Source: Chloroflexota bacterium (GTDB lineage: Bacteria; Chloroflexota; Limnocylindria; Limnocylindrales; CSP1-4). From it: a stretch of DNA of 55,329 nt. This document shows positions 8,103-17,392 of this stretch, in pieces; positions within the stretch are counted from its first letter, which is position 1, and each line of letters starts with the position of its first letter. The translations under genes and the position numbers were made by a program. Where the stretch lies: NCBI GenBank assembly GCA_029778235.1, contig JAKOQS010000287.1:1-55329 (forward strand), read 5' to 3'. The notes under the pieces are model-generated. The model was not told the DNA's origin. It worked only from the letters and a program-made list of their open reading frames with translations, and did no database searches.

Positions 8103-8109
8103 TCCGCCG

Positions 8110-9687
8110 ATGACACGGACCCCGACCGCGTCCCCGGACGAGGCGCCGCCCCCGACGCCCGCGATGGCGGTCCCGAGCGGCGTCACGGGACCCTCCGAGC
8201 CGACGGCCGCCTCCGACCCGACGGGCGCGCCCGTCGAGGTCGAGCCTTCCCCCGACCTCCCGGTCGCCCTCGTGGCGCGGCGCCGGCCGCCGCGCCTGAC
8301 GCCGCGGCTCTTCGCGGCCCTGGTCGCGGCCCGCTCCGCCGGGGCCGCCTCGCGCGTGCTCGGACGCGGGGGCGGGACGTCCCTGCCCGGGATGGTGGCC
8401 CGGCGCGTGGATCCGGACGTCCTGGGCACCATCGTCGGCGGACGCGGCGTCCCCGTCGTGGCCATCACGGGCAGCAACGGGAAGACCACGACCGCGCGGT
8501 TCACGGCCGCGCTCCTCCGGGGAGAGGGCGTGACCGTCGCCCACAACAGCAGCGGCTCCAACCTGGTCCAGGGCGTGACGTCGCTCGCGGTCGGTTTCTC
8601 GAACCTCCGCGGCGGGCTCCCGTACGGCGCGCTCGTCGCCGAGGTGGACGAAGGAGCCCTTCTCGTCGTGGCGGACGAGCTCCGACCGCGGGCGCTGGTC
8701 ATCGTGGACCTCTTCCGCGACCAGCTCGACCGGTTCGGCGAGCTCCATGCTCTCGGAGAGGCGCTCGACACCGTCGCCTCAGGTCTGCCCGCGGACCGCG
8801 CCCTCGTCGTGAACGCCGACGACCCGCTCGTCGCGTCGCTCGCCGCGGGCCGGGAGGGCAGGCGCGTGACGTTCGGGTTCGACGTCGGCGCCTCCCTCGA
8901 CCGGATCACGCGCGCGGCCGACACGATCCGGTGCCCGCGCTGCCGCCATCCTCTCGCCTATCGGACCGTCCACCTGTCGCACATGGGCGACTGGGCATGC
9001 GAGGGCTGCGGGTTCGCCCGGCCCGACCTCGACGTGGCGGTGACCGCGGTCGAGGTGACCGGCCTCGACGAGACCCGCTGCTCCATCCGGCTCCCGGACG
9101 AGTCGGCCATCGAGCTCGTCATCCCCCAGGCGGGGATCCACGTCGCCTATGACGCGGCCGCTGCCGTCGCGACGGTGATCGCGCTCGACGTGCCCGTGAC
9201 GCACGCGGCAGAGGCCCTCGCCGGCATCCGGCCGGCGTTCGGGAGGATCGAGACGGTCGCACTCCCCGACGGCCGCTCCGTCGTCCTGGCGTTCAGCAAG
9301 AACCCGACGAGCTTCAACACGACCTTCCGCGCGCTGGCGTCGGAGGGGGAGCCACGTCACCTGCTCCTGGCCGCGAGCAACACGCTCGTCGACGGCGAGG
9401 ACTTCGCGTGGCTGTGGGACGTGGACGTGGAGTCGGTCGCACCGCGGATCGAGGACGCGGTGATCTCCGGCACACGTGCGGATGAGCTGGCGACACGCCT
9501 GAAGTACGCCGGCGTCGATCCGACGCGGATGACGATCGTGGAGGCGCGGTCCGCCGCTCTCGACGCCGCGCTCGCGAACGTCCCGCCCGGCGACCGTCTG
9601 ACGGTCGTGGCCGGCTACACGCCCACCATCGAGATCCGGGAGGAGATGCACCGCCGCGGCTGGACCGGCCGCTTCTGGGAGCAGTAG
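8110..9687 (+). CDS. murT: Lipid II isoglutaminyl synthase, Mur-ligase subunit MurT
   Basis: With GatD, this protein amidates the D-Glu of lipid II to D-iso-Gln on the cytosolic face of the membrane. In its 525 residues, the Mur ligase P-loop GSNGKTTT starts at 121, and the central domain carries HNSSGSNLVQG and DLFRDQLDRFGE. A zinc ribbon inserted in the middle has Cys at 275, 278, 297 and 300 (CPRC...CEGC). The C-terminal DUF1727-like region has FSKNPTSFNTT. A Pro/Ala-rich extension of about 65 residues precedes the first recognisable segment, making it longer than usual; a later start is possible, but the TAGACT box fixes the mRNA start at this ATG. gatD follows after 13 nt. Confidence 0.93.
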   Translation: MTRTPTASPDEAPPPTPAMAVPSGVTGPSEPTAASDPTGAPVEVEPSPDLPVALVARRRPPRLTPRLFAALVAARSAGAASRVLGRGGGTSLPGMVARRVDPDVLGTIVGGRGVPVVAITGSNGKTTTARFTAALLRGEGVTVAHNSSGSNLVQGVTSLAVGFSNLRGGLPYGALVAEVDEGALLVVADELRPRALVIVDLFRDQLDRFGELHALGEALDTVASGLPADRALVVNADDPLVASLAAGREGRRVTFGFDVGASLDRITRAADTIRCPRCRHPLAYRTVHLSHMGDWACEGCGFARPDLDVAVTAVEVTGLDETRCSIRLPDESAIELVIPQAGIHVAYDAAAAVATVIALDVPVTHAAEALAGIRPAFGRIETVALPDGRSVVLAFSKNPTSFNTTFRALASEGEPRHLLLAASNTLVDGEDFAWLWDVDVESVAPRIEDAVISGTRADELATRLKYAGVDPTRMTIVEARSAALDAALANVPPGDRLTVVAGYTPTIEIREEMHRRGWTGRFWEQ

Positions 9688-9700
9688 GGAGGCCCGAACG

Positions 9701-10513
9701 ATGACGTCCCCCGTGACCGATCTCCCGCCGCTCCGCATCGCCCACCTGTGGCCCAGCCTCCTCAACGTGGCGGGCGACGGCGGCAACGTCACCGCCGTGC
9801 AGGCGCGCTCGCGCTGGCGCGGGATCGCGACCGAGACGATCGGCTACGAGGCCGGCGACCCCGTCCCCGACCTGACGGCGTTCGACATCGTGTTCGTCCA
9901 GGGCGGCCAGGACGTGGAGATGGCGCTGGTCGCGGCGGACATGCCGCGGGTCGCCGCGGCGCTCCGGGATGCGGCCGACGCCGGGGTCGTGATGCTCCCC
10001 GTGTGTGCCGGCCTGCAGCTCCTGGGCCACGCGTACATCCCGAGCGCGGGACCGGCGCTGGAAGGCGCCCACGTGCTCGACCTGGAGACGCGCGGCGGCA
10101 GCCAGCGCTTCATGCAGCATGCGGCGGTCGAGGTGACGATCGACGGAGAGACCGAGACGGTGGTCGGCTTCGAGAACCACTCGGGCGTGACGGAGCTGGG
10201 CCCTGGCGCCATCCCCTTCGGCCGGGTCGTGGCGGGGGCGGGGAACAACGGCCGCGACGGCAACGAAGGCGCACGACGCGACAACGTCTTCGCCACCTAC
10301 CTCCACGGCCCCGTCCTCCCCAAGAACCCCTGGCTGGCCGACATGCTCGTCCGGCTCGCCCTTGCGCGGAAGACGGGGCAGCGGGTCGTCCTGGCCCCGC
10401 TCGACGACGCGATCGAGCGGCGCAACCACGACGTGGCGCTCGAGAATGCGATGCGGAACCGCGGCCGCCGGACAGCGCTCACCCCGGCGCGGCTGCACCG
10501 CAAGGCGAGCTAG
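9701..10513 (+). CDS. gatD: Lipid II isoglutaminyl synthase, glutamine amidotransferase subunit GatD
   Basis: This is the 270-residue glutaminase half of the MurT/GatD complex; it releases ammonia from glutamine for lipid II amidation. It shows a class I amidotransferase-like fold. The nucleophile is Cys102 in VCAGLQLLG, the catalytic His202 lies in TYLHGPVLPKNP, and FVQGGQDVEM and GFENHSG are typical of the CobB/CobQ-like GatD family. The C-terminal 40 residues are basic and extend past the core. It begins 13 nt after murT, with GGAGG at the murT stop as ribosome binding site, so both are made from one transcript. A hairpin at 10584-10600 lies between it and the convergent Nudix gene. Confidence 0.93.
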   Translation: MTSPVTDLPPLRIAHLWPSLLNVAGDGGNVTAVQARSRWRGIATETIGYEAGDPVPDLTAFDIVFVQGGQDVEMALVAADMPRVAAALRDAADAGVVMLPVCAGLQLLGHAYIPSAGPALEGAHVLDLETRGGSQRFMQHAAVEVTIDGETETVVGFENHSGVTELGPGAIPFGRVVAGAGNNGRDGNEGARRDNVFATYLHGPVLPKNPWLADMLVRLALARKTGQRVVLAPLDDAIERRNHDVALENAMRNRGRRTALTPARLHRKAS

Positions 10514-10583
10514 CGAAGGCTCGCGCCCGGCCGCACCCGAGTCGGGAACCGCCGGGTCATCGCGCCGGGCCGCCCCCCGGGCG

Positions 10584-10600
10584 GGGACCGGACCGGTCCC
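10584..10600. terminator. Hairpin between convergent gatD and Nudix genes
   Basis: Bases 10584-10591 and 10593-10600 are perfect 8-bp inverted complements around one base, placed between two converging stops (10513 and 10605). It may serve both strands. No U-tract is present. Confidence 0.35.
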
Positions 10601-10604
10601 GTCC

Positions 10605-11339
10605 TCAGCCTCGCGCAGCCGGGTGCAGGTCGGGGCGCGCGCGCTTCAGCCAGTCGCGCAGCGCCCACTCGCTCGTGCGGAAGGCGATCTCGTGCCACGG
10701 GATCTCCTCCGGCGCGAAGGGCCGGACCTCGAGCGCCTCCGGCGTCGGATGCGGCTCGCCGCCGACGATCCGGGCCTCGAAGGCGACGACGACGATCGCG
10801 GCCTCCGGCCGCGAGTAGAGCCCCAGGATCTCCCCGGGCTCGACCACGACGCCGATCTCCTCGAGCGTCTCGCGGACCGCCGCCTCGCGGACCGTCTCGT
10901 CGATCTCCAGGAACCCGCCCGGCTGTGCCCAGAGGCCGCGGGCGGGCTCGATGCCGCGGCGGAGGAGCAGGACACGGCCGTCGTCGGTCACCGGGATCGT
11001 CGTGACCACGAGTCGCGGGTTCACATAGGCGATGAACCCGCACTCGACGCACGCGAGCCGGTCGCGGTCCTCGCCCTCCACCTGGCCCAGCTCCAGGCGC
11101 GCGCCGCACCGCGTGCAATGGTTCAGCGTGGCGGCCAGCCAGGCGGGCACGCCTCCGCGGGCGTCGTCGGTCGCCGTCATCGAGCGCTCGCGGGCGATCG
11201 CGTCGTCCTCGGAGAGGTACACGGGCTCCGGGGTGGTGCCGCCCACGCGGAGATCCGTGCGGCCGTGCAGCGAGAGATGGCCGGCGGGGCGCGCCGCGCC
11301 GTCTCCGTTCCCGGTGCCGAGGTCGCGGGTATCCGTCAT
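10605..11339 (-). CDS. Nudix hydrolase with N-terminal zinc ribbon (NudC/ADP-ribose pyrophosphatase-like)
   Basis: This 244-residue pyrophosphohydrolase acts on nucleoside-diphosphate-X compounds. A zinc ribbon (CTRCGARL...LACVECGFIAYVNPR) precedes the Nudix fold, and the Nudix box is complete: GGFLEIDETVREAAVRETLEEIGV. The NPR after the ribbon is shared with NADH pyrophosphatases, but the SQPWPFPxS motif of true NudC is absent, so the substrate is open. The first 65 residues are poorly conserved in character. The start at 11339 overlaps the upstream stop as ATGA, which supports it over the internal ATG near 11180. It is translationally coupled to the membrane protein upstream. Confidence 0.85.
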   Translation of the reverse strand: MTDTRDLGTGNGDGAARPAGHLSLHGRTDLRVGGTTPEPVYLSEDDAIARERSMTATDDARGGVPAWLAATLNHCTRCGARLELGQVEGEDRDRLACVECGFIAYVNPRLVVTTIPVTDDGRVLLLRRGIEPARGLWAQPGGFLEIDETVREAAVRETLEEIGVVVEPGEILGLYSRPEAAIVVVAFEARIVGGEPHPTPEALEVRPFAPEEIPWHEIAFRTSEWALRDWLKRARPDLHPAARG

Positions 11340-11842
11340 GCGGTGAAGGCCGCGACGAAGGCGGCCCCGATCGCGAGGAAGCCGACCGCCGGAACGACCA
11401 GCCAGGTGAGCCGGAAGATCCCCTTCACGCGATCGACCGGCATCCACGCCCACGCCGATCGCCAGATCCGCAGGGAGCCGTCCGCGAGCGCGACCGCCAG
11501 CGGCGGAGCGCCGACGAGAAGACACGCCTTCACGAGCGGGCTGCCCGCCGGGACGCCGAACTCGATCGCGGTGATCGCGACCGCGCCGGCGAGGAAGGCG
11601 ACGACCGAGAGATAGACGAACCAGTCACGGGGTAGGCGCGTCGGCCGGGTCTCCGGGACCGACCGCGGCGCGATGGTCGCCCCGGCGGGCTGCGCGACGG
11701 ACTGCCGGTCGAGGACCGGCATCCCTGGTCGCCACCGCTCGTCGTCCATCGAGCCCGGCGGGTGCCCGGGCGCGTCGCCGCCGGTGGTCCCCGGCAGGCC
11801 GCGGATCGGGGCGGCCGACTTGGCCGCGCGTACGTCGCTCAC
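11336..11842 (-). CDS. Small membrane protein, unknown function
   Basis: The preferred GTG start at 11842 gives 168 residues. The N-terminal 70 are polar and Pro/Gly/Arg-rich. Three hydrophobic helices follow: FVYLSVVAFLAGAVAITAIEF, PLVKACLLVGAPPLAVALA and LTWLVVPAVGFLAIGAAFVAAF. An ATG at 11749 (MDDERWRPG) is an alternative start that removes much of the polar part; neither has a strong ribosome binding site. The stop overlaps the Nudix start (ATGA), so both genes are expressed together. No domain is recognised. Confidence 0.55.
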   Translation of the reverse strand: MSDVRAAKSAAPIRGLPGTTGGDAPGHPPGSMDDERWRPGMPVLDRQSVAQPAGATIAPRSVPETRPTRLPRDWFVYLSVVAFLAGAVAITAIEFGVPAGSPLVKACLLVGAPPLAVALADGSLRIWRSAWAWMPVDRVKGIFRLTWLVVPAVGFLAIGAAFVAAFTA

Positions 11843-12025
11843 GTCCCGAGTGTACGACGTGCGGCTCGTTGGGCCGTGGGTGGTATACGCCGGGCCCGGC
11901 ACATGCCGTGAGCGGGAGGACGCGGCTCGCCGCAGGCGGGCCGGGCGTCCCGGCAGCATCCGTGGTGCCGCTGCACGAACACCGGGTGGTACCGATGGAG
12001 GATGCCGGGCCGGGACGCGCGGGCG

Positions 12026-12031
12026 TAGAGT
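12026..12031 (+). promoter_or_regulatory. Candidate -10 box (TAGAGT) for the PAS-kinase cassette
   Basis: TAGAGT in the 267-bp divergent gap would give a leader of about 70 nt for the gene starting at 12110. A 6-bp hairpin (12038-12043 with 12048-12053) follows it. No clear -35 was found, so this is tentative. Confidence 0.3.
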
Positions 12032-12109
12032 CCGGGGGCGGTCGCGTGACCGCGATCCGCGGGAGCCGGCCCGATGCGGCCGGCCGGAAGTGGAGGAGCT
12101 GCTCTCGCG

Positions 12110-14995
12110 ATGACAGGCGCGATCGGCGCGTCAGCTGCTCGCATGCGCATCCTGAGCGTCGGCGTCGCCTGCGCGGGGATCCTCGCAGCCGCCGTCGCGT
12201 GGGCCGCGGGGGTCGACTCCCTCCTGGCGCTGGCCATCGCGATCGTCCTCGCGCTCCTGGTCGCTGCTACCGTCGCCTGGTTCATCTACGCACGGAAGCC
12301 GAGGCCCGCACTCCCCTGGTACCTCCTGCTCGCGAGCATGGCGACGGTCGCTGCGGCCTCGACGCTCTGGGCCAGTGCGGGCGCATCGGACGTCATCGCC
12401 GAACCCTCCCTGCGCGACCTCATCTACCTGGTCGGCTACACACTGAGCGCCATCGCCTTCCTCCTCATCGCGCGGGCGCTCGGCGCAGGCCGCGACCGCG
12501 GCGAGGTCGTGGACGGCCTCATCCTCGCCGCGGGTGCCGCGGTCGTCGTGTGGGCACTCCCGGCGAACCAGGTCGCGGCCGGCAGGTCAGCTTCGCCGAC
12601 TGCATGGTTCGTGGTCCTCGACCTGCCGCTCATCGACCTCGCGATCGTGGCGATCCTGGCGATCCTGTTCCTGCGGATCGGGCGAGCGGTGGCGGTCGTG
12701 GGGTTCCTCGGTGGGGCCGTGCTCGCCCAGTTCGTCGGCGACAGCCTCTTCACGTTCGGCCAGGTCAACGGGGACCCGGCCCTCGAGAGCATGGTCCTGC
12801 CCTTCTCGATCCTCAGCTCTGCGTTCCTCACCGCGGCGCTGCTCCATCCCTCGGCGACGATCCTCGTCCGCGATCCGGGCAGAGCCGTCCCGGTCCCGCC
12901 GCGCACGCGCCTCGCGTTGATCTCCGGCGCGGCGGTCGTCGCGGCTGTCGTCGTCCTCCTGGAGAACACGCGGGGCGAGAACGCCGTCGCCGACCTCCTC
13001 GTCGATGCCCTTGCCGGCGGCATCGTCATCCTGTTCGCGATCCGTGCGTGGATGCTCACCGGACAGCTCATGCGCACGCAGGCCGACCTCGAGGAGAACG
13101 TCGCGTTGCTCGCCGGCGTGGCGGAGGCGATGCCGGGCGCGATCATCGCGGGCGACCCCGCGACCATGAGGATCGACTATGCGAGTCCCGGGCTGGTCGC
13201 GATGCTCGGCCAGACGCTGGCGGATGTCGTCAGGCCGGGCTGGCTACCCGATCACCTGCACCCGGACGACACGGACTTCATCGACCGGAGCCGGCCCGCG
13301 ATCCCCGACGGATCCACCGAGACCTTCCAGATACGACTCCGTCGCGCCGATGGGTCCTACGGGACGTTCGCCACGAACCGCCGCGACGTCCGGGACGCGG
13401 ACGGGCGGGTCCGGTTCATCGCGGTCGTCGTGGATGTCACCGAGCAGGCGGAGACGGCCGCGCGGCTTGCCCGGCAGGAGGCGTTCATCGCCGGGATCGC
13501 CCGGACGGTGCGGACCCTGATCGTCGCCGGCCACGCGCGGGTGGGTGAGCCATCGGTCCTCGACTTCGTCGGCCCGAGCGTCATGGAGGCGCTCGGTTAC
13601 ACGCCCGAGGAGGTCATGGCCGAGCCGGGGTTCATCGCGAACCGCCTCCATCCGGGCGAGGAGCCGTTCGTCGAGACCGTGGCTGCCGCTCTCGCGCGCG
13701 GCGAGCCTGTGCCGGACGTCGTACGGCGCTACCGGGCGAAGGATGGCTCCTACCGGTCTCTGCTCATCTCGTCGTCCGCCACCTTCGAGCCCGACGGGAG
13801 CGTCAGGTTCGTCGCATCCGGCACGGACATCACGGACCGGATCCGTCTCGAGGAGGAGCTGGAGCGACAGCGCGATTTCATCGAGAGCCTGCTGACCACG
13901 ACGCCGGGGATGATCGTCCGCGGTCGGATCCTCGGCGACAGGATCGACTACGTCAGCCCGGGGATCCGCGAGATGCTCGGGTACGAGCCCGGCGACGTGA
14001 TCGGCGCCGTCGGCTGGCCGTCCGCTCACCGGCACCCGGACGACGCGGCCACGACGATCGCGGCTGCGCGGGCCGCCGTCGAGGTCGGCCGGAGCCGCTA
14101 CACGCTCCTCGAGCGCTATCTCGCCGCATCGGGCGAGTGGCGGTGGCTCCTCGAGATCGTCAACCTGGAGGACCCGTCGGACCCGTCGAGCAACTACGTG
14201 GCCACCGCGCTCGACGTCACGGACCGGGTGCGGATGGAGGAGGAGCTCCGAGCCGCGCGTGACGAGGCGCGAGCGGCGGACCGGGCGAAGAGCGAGTTCC
14301 TCTCCGTGGTCAGCCACGAGCTGCGGACGCCGCTGAACGTCATCCTCGGCTTCGGCGAGCTGCTCGAGCGCGCGGACCTGGCGGCCGAGGATCGCGAGAG
14401 CGTCGAGTACATCGTCGCGGCCGGCCGGCGCCTCCTCGGCCTGATCGATCGGATGCTCGACTACGCGCGCCTCGAGACCGGGCGGCTCCAGGTGGCCGCG
14501 CAGCCCGTGCTCGTCGACGATGTCACGCGCCACGCGATCGACCGCGTCCGCGTGCTCCTCGGCGATCGCGACGCGACCGTGGTGCGCGCGGCCGGCTCGG
14601 AGGACGGGCTGCTCGCCGTCGGCGACGTGGGACGACTGACCTCGGTCGTGGAGGATCTCGTGGACAACGCAGTGCGCCACGGCGGCGCCGGTGTCCACGT
14701 GACGGTCGGGACGCGGCGGGCGTCCCGGGACCGGGTGGCGATCTCGGTCGTGGACGATGGGGTCGGCATGACCGAGGAGCAGATGGCGCGGGTATTCGAT
14801 CCTCTCCGGCGCGATGCGACCGGCACGGGCGCGACGCTCGGCCTCGCCCTCGCGCGGCGCCTCGTGGAGGCGATGGGTGGTGCGATCTCGCTCCGGTCGG
14901 AGCCGGGCGCGGGGACCACGGCGACGTTGGAGATGCCGGCGCTGGTGGAGGCCTCGGAGCCGGCGGTCGAGCGGATCGAGCAGGGCGCCCGGTGA
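12110..14995 (+). CDS. Membrane sensor histidine kinase with three PAS domains
   Basis: This 961-residue kinase has about eight hydrophobic helices in residues 10-310, an MASE-like integral-membrane sensor of unknown ligand. Three PAS domains with PAC tails follow (about 335-445, 455-575 and 590-705). The HisKA domain is FLSVVSHELRTPLNVILGFGELL, with phospho-acceptor His736. The ATPase domain has an N box (VVEDLVDNAVRHGG), a G1 box (VVDDGVGM) and a G2-like GTGATLGLALARRLVEAMGG. ATG 12110 is preferred, with GGAGGAG 11 nt upstream; an ATG at 12074 is possible. The stop overlaps the next start by GTGA, so this is the first gene of a coupled three-gene cassette. Confidence 0.9.
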   Translation: MTGAIGASAARMRILSVGVACAGILAAAVAWAAGVDSLLALAIAIVLALLVAATVAWFIYARKPRPALPWYLLLASMATVAAASTLWASAGASDVIAEPSLRDLIYLVGYTLSAIAFLLIARALGAGRDRGEVVDGLILAAGAAVVVWALPANQVAAGRSASPTAWFVVLDLPLIDLAIVAILAILFLRIGRAVAVVGFLGGAVLAQFVGDSLFTFGQVNGDPALESMVLPFSILSSAFLTAALLHPSATILVRDPGRAVPVPPRTRLALISGAAVVAAVVVLLENTRGENAVADLLVDALAGGIVILFAIRAWMLTGQLMRTQADLEENVALLAGVAEAMPGAIIAGDPATMRIDYASPGLVAMLGQTLADVVRPGWLPDHLHPDDTDFIDRSRPAIPDGSTETFQIRLRRADGSYGTFATNRRDVRDADGRVRFIAVVVDVTEQAETAARLARQEAFIAGIARTVRTLIVAGHARVGEPSVLDFVGPSVMEALGYTPEEVMAEPGFIANRLHPGEEPFVETVAAALARGEPVPDVVRRYRAKDGSYRSLLISSSATFEPDGSVRFVASGTDITDRIRLEEELERQRDFIESLLTTTPGMIVRGRILGDRIDYVSPGIREMLGYEPGDVIGAVGWPSAHRHPDDAATTIAAARAAVEVGRSRYTLLERYLAASGEWRWLLEIVNLEDPSDPSSNYVATALDVTDRVRMEEELRAARDEARAADRAKSEFLSVVSHELRTPLNVILGFGELLERADLAAEDRESVEYIVAAGRRLLGLIDRMLDYARLETGRLQVAAQPVLVDDVTRHAIDRVRVLLGDRDATVVRAAGSEDGLLAVGDVGRLTSVVEDLVDNAVRHGGAGVHVTVGTRRASRDRVAISVVDDGVGMTEEQMARVFDPLRRDATGTGATLGLALARRLVEAMGGAISLRSEPGAGTTATLEMPALVEASEPAVERIEQGAR

Positions 14996-16185
14996 CGATG
15001 GAGCGGCGCATCGAGACGGCACGCGTGGCGATCGTGGACGACGAGATCGCGAACGTCCGCGTGCTGGAGCGCTTCCTTCGGCTCGGCGGATTCGAGAACA
15101 TCCGGACGTGGACCGACCCGGTGGCGGCGGTGGCGGATCTCGAGCGCGAGCCGGCCGACGTCGTGCTCCTCGACCTCGCGATGCCGGTGATGGACGGGTA
15201 CGCGGTGCTCGCACGGCTGCGCGCGAGCGAGACGGACGCGATCCGGACGCCCGTGATCGTCCTCACTGCCGACGTGACGCGGGAGGCACGCGACCGAGCC
15301 CTCGGCCTGGGCGCCGCCGACTTCCTGACCAAGCCGTTCGACCCGACCGAGATCACGCTCCGGATCCAGAACATCCTCGCGACGCGATTCCTGGAGCTCG
15401 ACCTGCTCGACCAGAAGGCATCGCTGGAGGTCCAGGTCCGAGAGCGCACCGCGGCCCTGCGCGAGAGCCTCGAGCGGCTGCGCGTCCTCTCGGCGCAGCG
15501 CGAGCGGCTCCTGCGCGAGCTCGTGACGGCGCAGGAGGAGGAGCGACGCCGCGTCGCCGCCGACATCCACGACGACACCATCCAGACCATGGTGGCCCTC
15601 GGACTCCGGATCGAGCTGGCCAGACGGAAGGCCTCCGACCCGGACCTGCGGGACGAGCTGGACCGCACGCTCGAGACCGTTCGGACCGCGACGCGCGGCC
15701 TGCGCGAGCTCCTCTTCCGCCTGCACCCCGCCGTCCTCGATCGCGACGGCCTCCAGGCCGCGCTTCGCGCCGAGATCGCCCAGCGGGACGAGGTCGCGCC
15801 GGACGCGCCGGTCGTGGAGCTGACCGGCATCCTGCGCGAGGAGCCACCCCTCGAGGCGCGAACCACGCTGTTCCGGATCGCACAGGAGGCCATCGGCAAT
15901 GCCCGTCGCCACTCCGGAGCCGGGCTCATCACGGTGCATCTCGCCGACGCCGAGGATGGGATCGTGCTCCGGGTCACCGATGACGGGTGCGGCATGGACA
16001 CCGACCTGATCCGGCATCCGCGTCATGGGCACCTCGGGCTCGTAGCCATGCGCGAGCGGGCCGAGCTCGCGGGCGGCCGCTTCACCGTCGCTTCCGAGGC
16101 GGGGGGCGGGACGATGGTGGAGGCATGGGTGCCGACCGCCATGGGCGCGGCCGACGCGCTCGACGACGAGCCGTTCCTCCGATGA
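14992..16185 (+). CDS. Hybrid response regulator-histidine kinase (REC + HisKA_3 + HATPase)
   Basis: In this 397-residue cytosolic protein, residues 10-130 form a receiver domain (acidic pair in VDDE, phospho-Asp61 in LLDLAMP, Lys in LTKPFD). A coiled coil at about 140-185 leads to a NarX/DesK-type dimerisation domain, EEERRRVAADIHDDTIQTM with His193. A compact ATPase domain follows (IAQEAIGNARRHSGAG, VTDDGCGMD, HLGLVAMRERAELAGG). The receiver comes before the kinase, so a phosphate from the PAS kinase encoded upstream could control this second kinase. The GTG start overlaps the upstream stop; the stop overlaps the REC-EAL start (ATGA). It has no membrane segment. Confidence 0.9.
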   Translation: MTMERRIETARVAIVDDEIANVRVLERFLRLGGFENIRTWTDPVAAVADLEREPADVVLLDLAMPVMDGYAVLARLRASETDAIRTPVIVLTADVTREARDRALGLGAADFLTKPFDPTEITLRIQNILATRFLELDLLDQKASLEVQVRERTAALRESLERLRVLSAQRERLLRELVTAQEEERRRVAADIHDDTIQTMVALGLRIELARRKASDPDLRDELDRTLETVRTATRGLRELLFRLHPAVLDRDGLQAALRAEIAQRDEVAPDAPVVELTGILREEPPLEARTTLFRIAQEAIGNARRHSGAGLITVHLADAEDGIVLRVTDDGCGMDTDLIRHPRHGHLGLVAMRERAELAGGRFTVASEAGGGTMVEAWVPTAMGAADALDDEPFLR

Positions 16186-17381
16186 CCGACGACCACGCCC
16201 GCGTCTTCCGGGTGATCGTCGCCGACGACGACGCGCTGGTCCGCGCGACTGTCGGGGACGTCCTGGCGTCCGAGCCCGACATCGAGCTCGTCGCGGCCGC
16301 GGCCGACGCCTCGGAAGCCGTCGAGGCGGCGCGCGCCTGGGCGCCAGACGTCGCGATCGTGGACGTGAAGATGCCCGGGGGCGGCCCGGAGGCGGCACGG
16401 GGGATCATCGCCGCCTCGCGGAGCACCCGCGTCGTCGCGTTCTCCGTCTACGACGACCCCGCGAGCATCCGCGAGATGATCCGGTCCGGCGCGAGCGGCT
16501 ACGTGGTCAAGGGCGCCCCTGCCGAGGAGATCGTCGAGGCGGTCCGGAAGGCCGCGTCCGGCCTGGGCCACCTGTCCGCGTCGATCGCCGGTGATGTCGT
16601 GCGCGAGCTCGCAGGCCAGCTCGAGCGGGAGGCGCGCGCGGTCGAGCAGGAGCAGGCGGTGCGCGATCGGGTCGAGCGCGCGCTCGCCCCGGGCGCGATC
16701 GTCCCGGCGTACCAGGCGATCGTGGACATCGGGCGCTCGCGCGTCGTCGGGGTGGAGGCTCTCGCGCGGTTCGCGATCGACCCCGTGCGCCCGCCCGACA
16801 CGTGGTTCGCCGAGGCGACGCTGGCGGGACGCCAGGTGGAGCTCGAGATCGCGGCGGTCCACGCCGAGGCCCAGGCTTTCGAGGATGCCACGCTCGGTGC
16901 GTGCTATCTCTCCCTCAACGTCTCGCCCGAGGCGATCGTCGCGCGCGGCATCTTCGACGCTCTCGTGGGCCTGCCACGGGACCGGATCGTCCTGGAGATC
17001 ACCGAGCACGCCCCGGTGAGCGACTACGCGGCGCTCGCGGACGCCCTCGCGCCGTTCCGCGCCGCCGGCGGCCGGCTGGCGGTGGATGACGCGGGCGCGG
17101 GATTCGCGAGCCTTCGCCACATCCTGTGGCTGGAGCCGGACATCATCAAGCTGGACATCAGCCTGACGCGGGACATCGACACCGACCGCCGGCGGCGCGC
17201 GCTCGCGGCCGCGCTCATCACGTTCGCGACCGAGATGGGCATCGCGATCGTCGCGGAGGGCATCGAGACGCGGCCGGAGCTCGACGCGCTCCGCTCGCTC
17301 GGGGTGCGCTTCGGCCAGGGCTACTTCCTGCGCCGTCCGTGCCCCCTCGCGGAGGCGACGGCGCCGCTGTTCGGGGCCTGA
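16182..17381 (+). CDS. Response regulator with c-di-GMP phosphodiesterase (REC-EAL)
   Basis: This 399-residue protein is the output of the cassette. A NarL-like receiver at 8-125 has phospho-Asp61 in IVDVKMPGG and Lys in VVKGAP. A helical linker leads to an EAL domain at 165-395. The catalytic and metal residues appear intact: VEALARF with Glu192, NVSP, LEITEH, a DDAGAGFASL loop in place of DDFGTGYSSL, IIKLDIS, VAEGIET and GQGYFLRRP. It should hydrolyse c-di-GMP to pGpG under control of phosphorylation. The ATG overlaps the upstream stop by ATGA. A short palindrome at 17393-17406 follows. Confidence 0.9.
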   Translation: MTDDHARVFRVIVADDDALVRATVGDVLASEPDIELVAAAADASEAVEAARAWAPDVAIVDVKMPGGGPEAARGIIAASRSTRVVAFSVYDDPASIREMIRSGASGYVVKGAPAEEIVEAVRKAASGLGHLSASIAGDVVRELAGQLEREARAVEQEQAVRDRVERALAPGAIVPAYQAIVDIGRSRVVGVEALARFAIDPVRPPDTWFAEATLAGRQVELEIAAVHAEAQAFEDATLGACYLSLNVSPEAIVARGIFDALVGLPRDRIVLEITEHAPVSDYAALADALAPFRAAGGRLAVDDAGAGFASLRHILWLEPDIIKLDISLTRDIDTDRRRRALAAALITFATEMGIAIVAEGIETRPELDALRSLGVRFGQGYFLRRPCPLAEATAPLFGA

Positions 17382-17392
17382 CGAGCCGCCCG

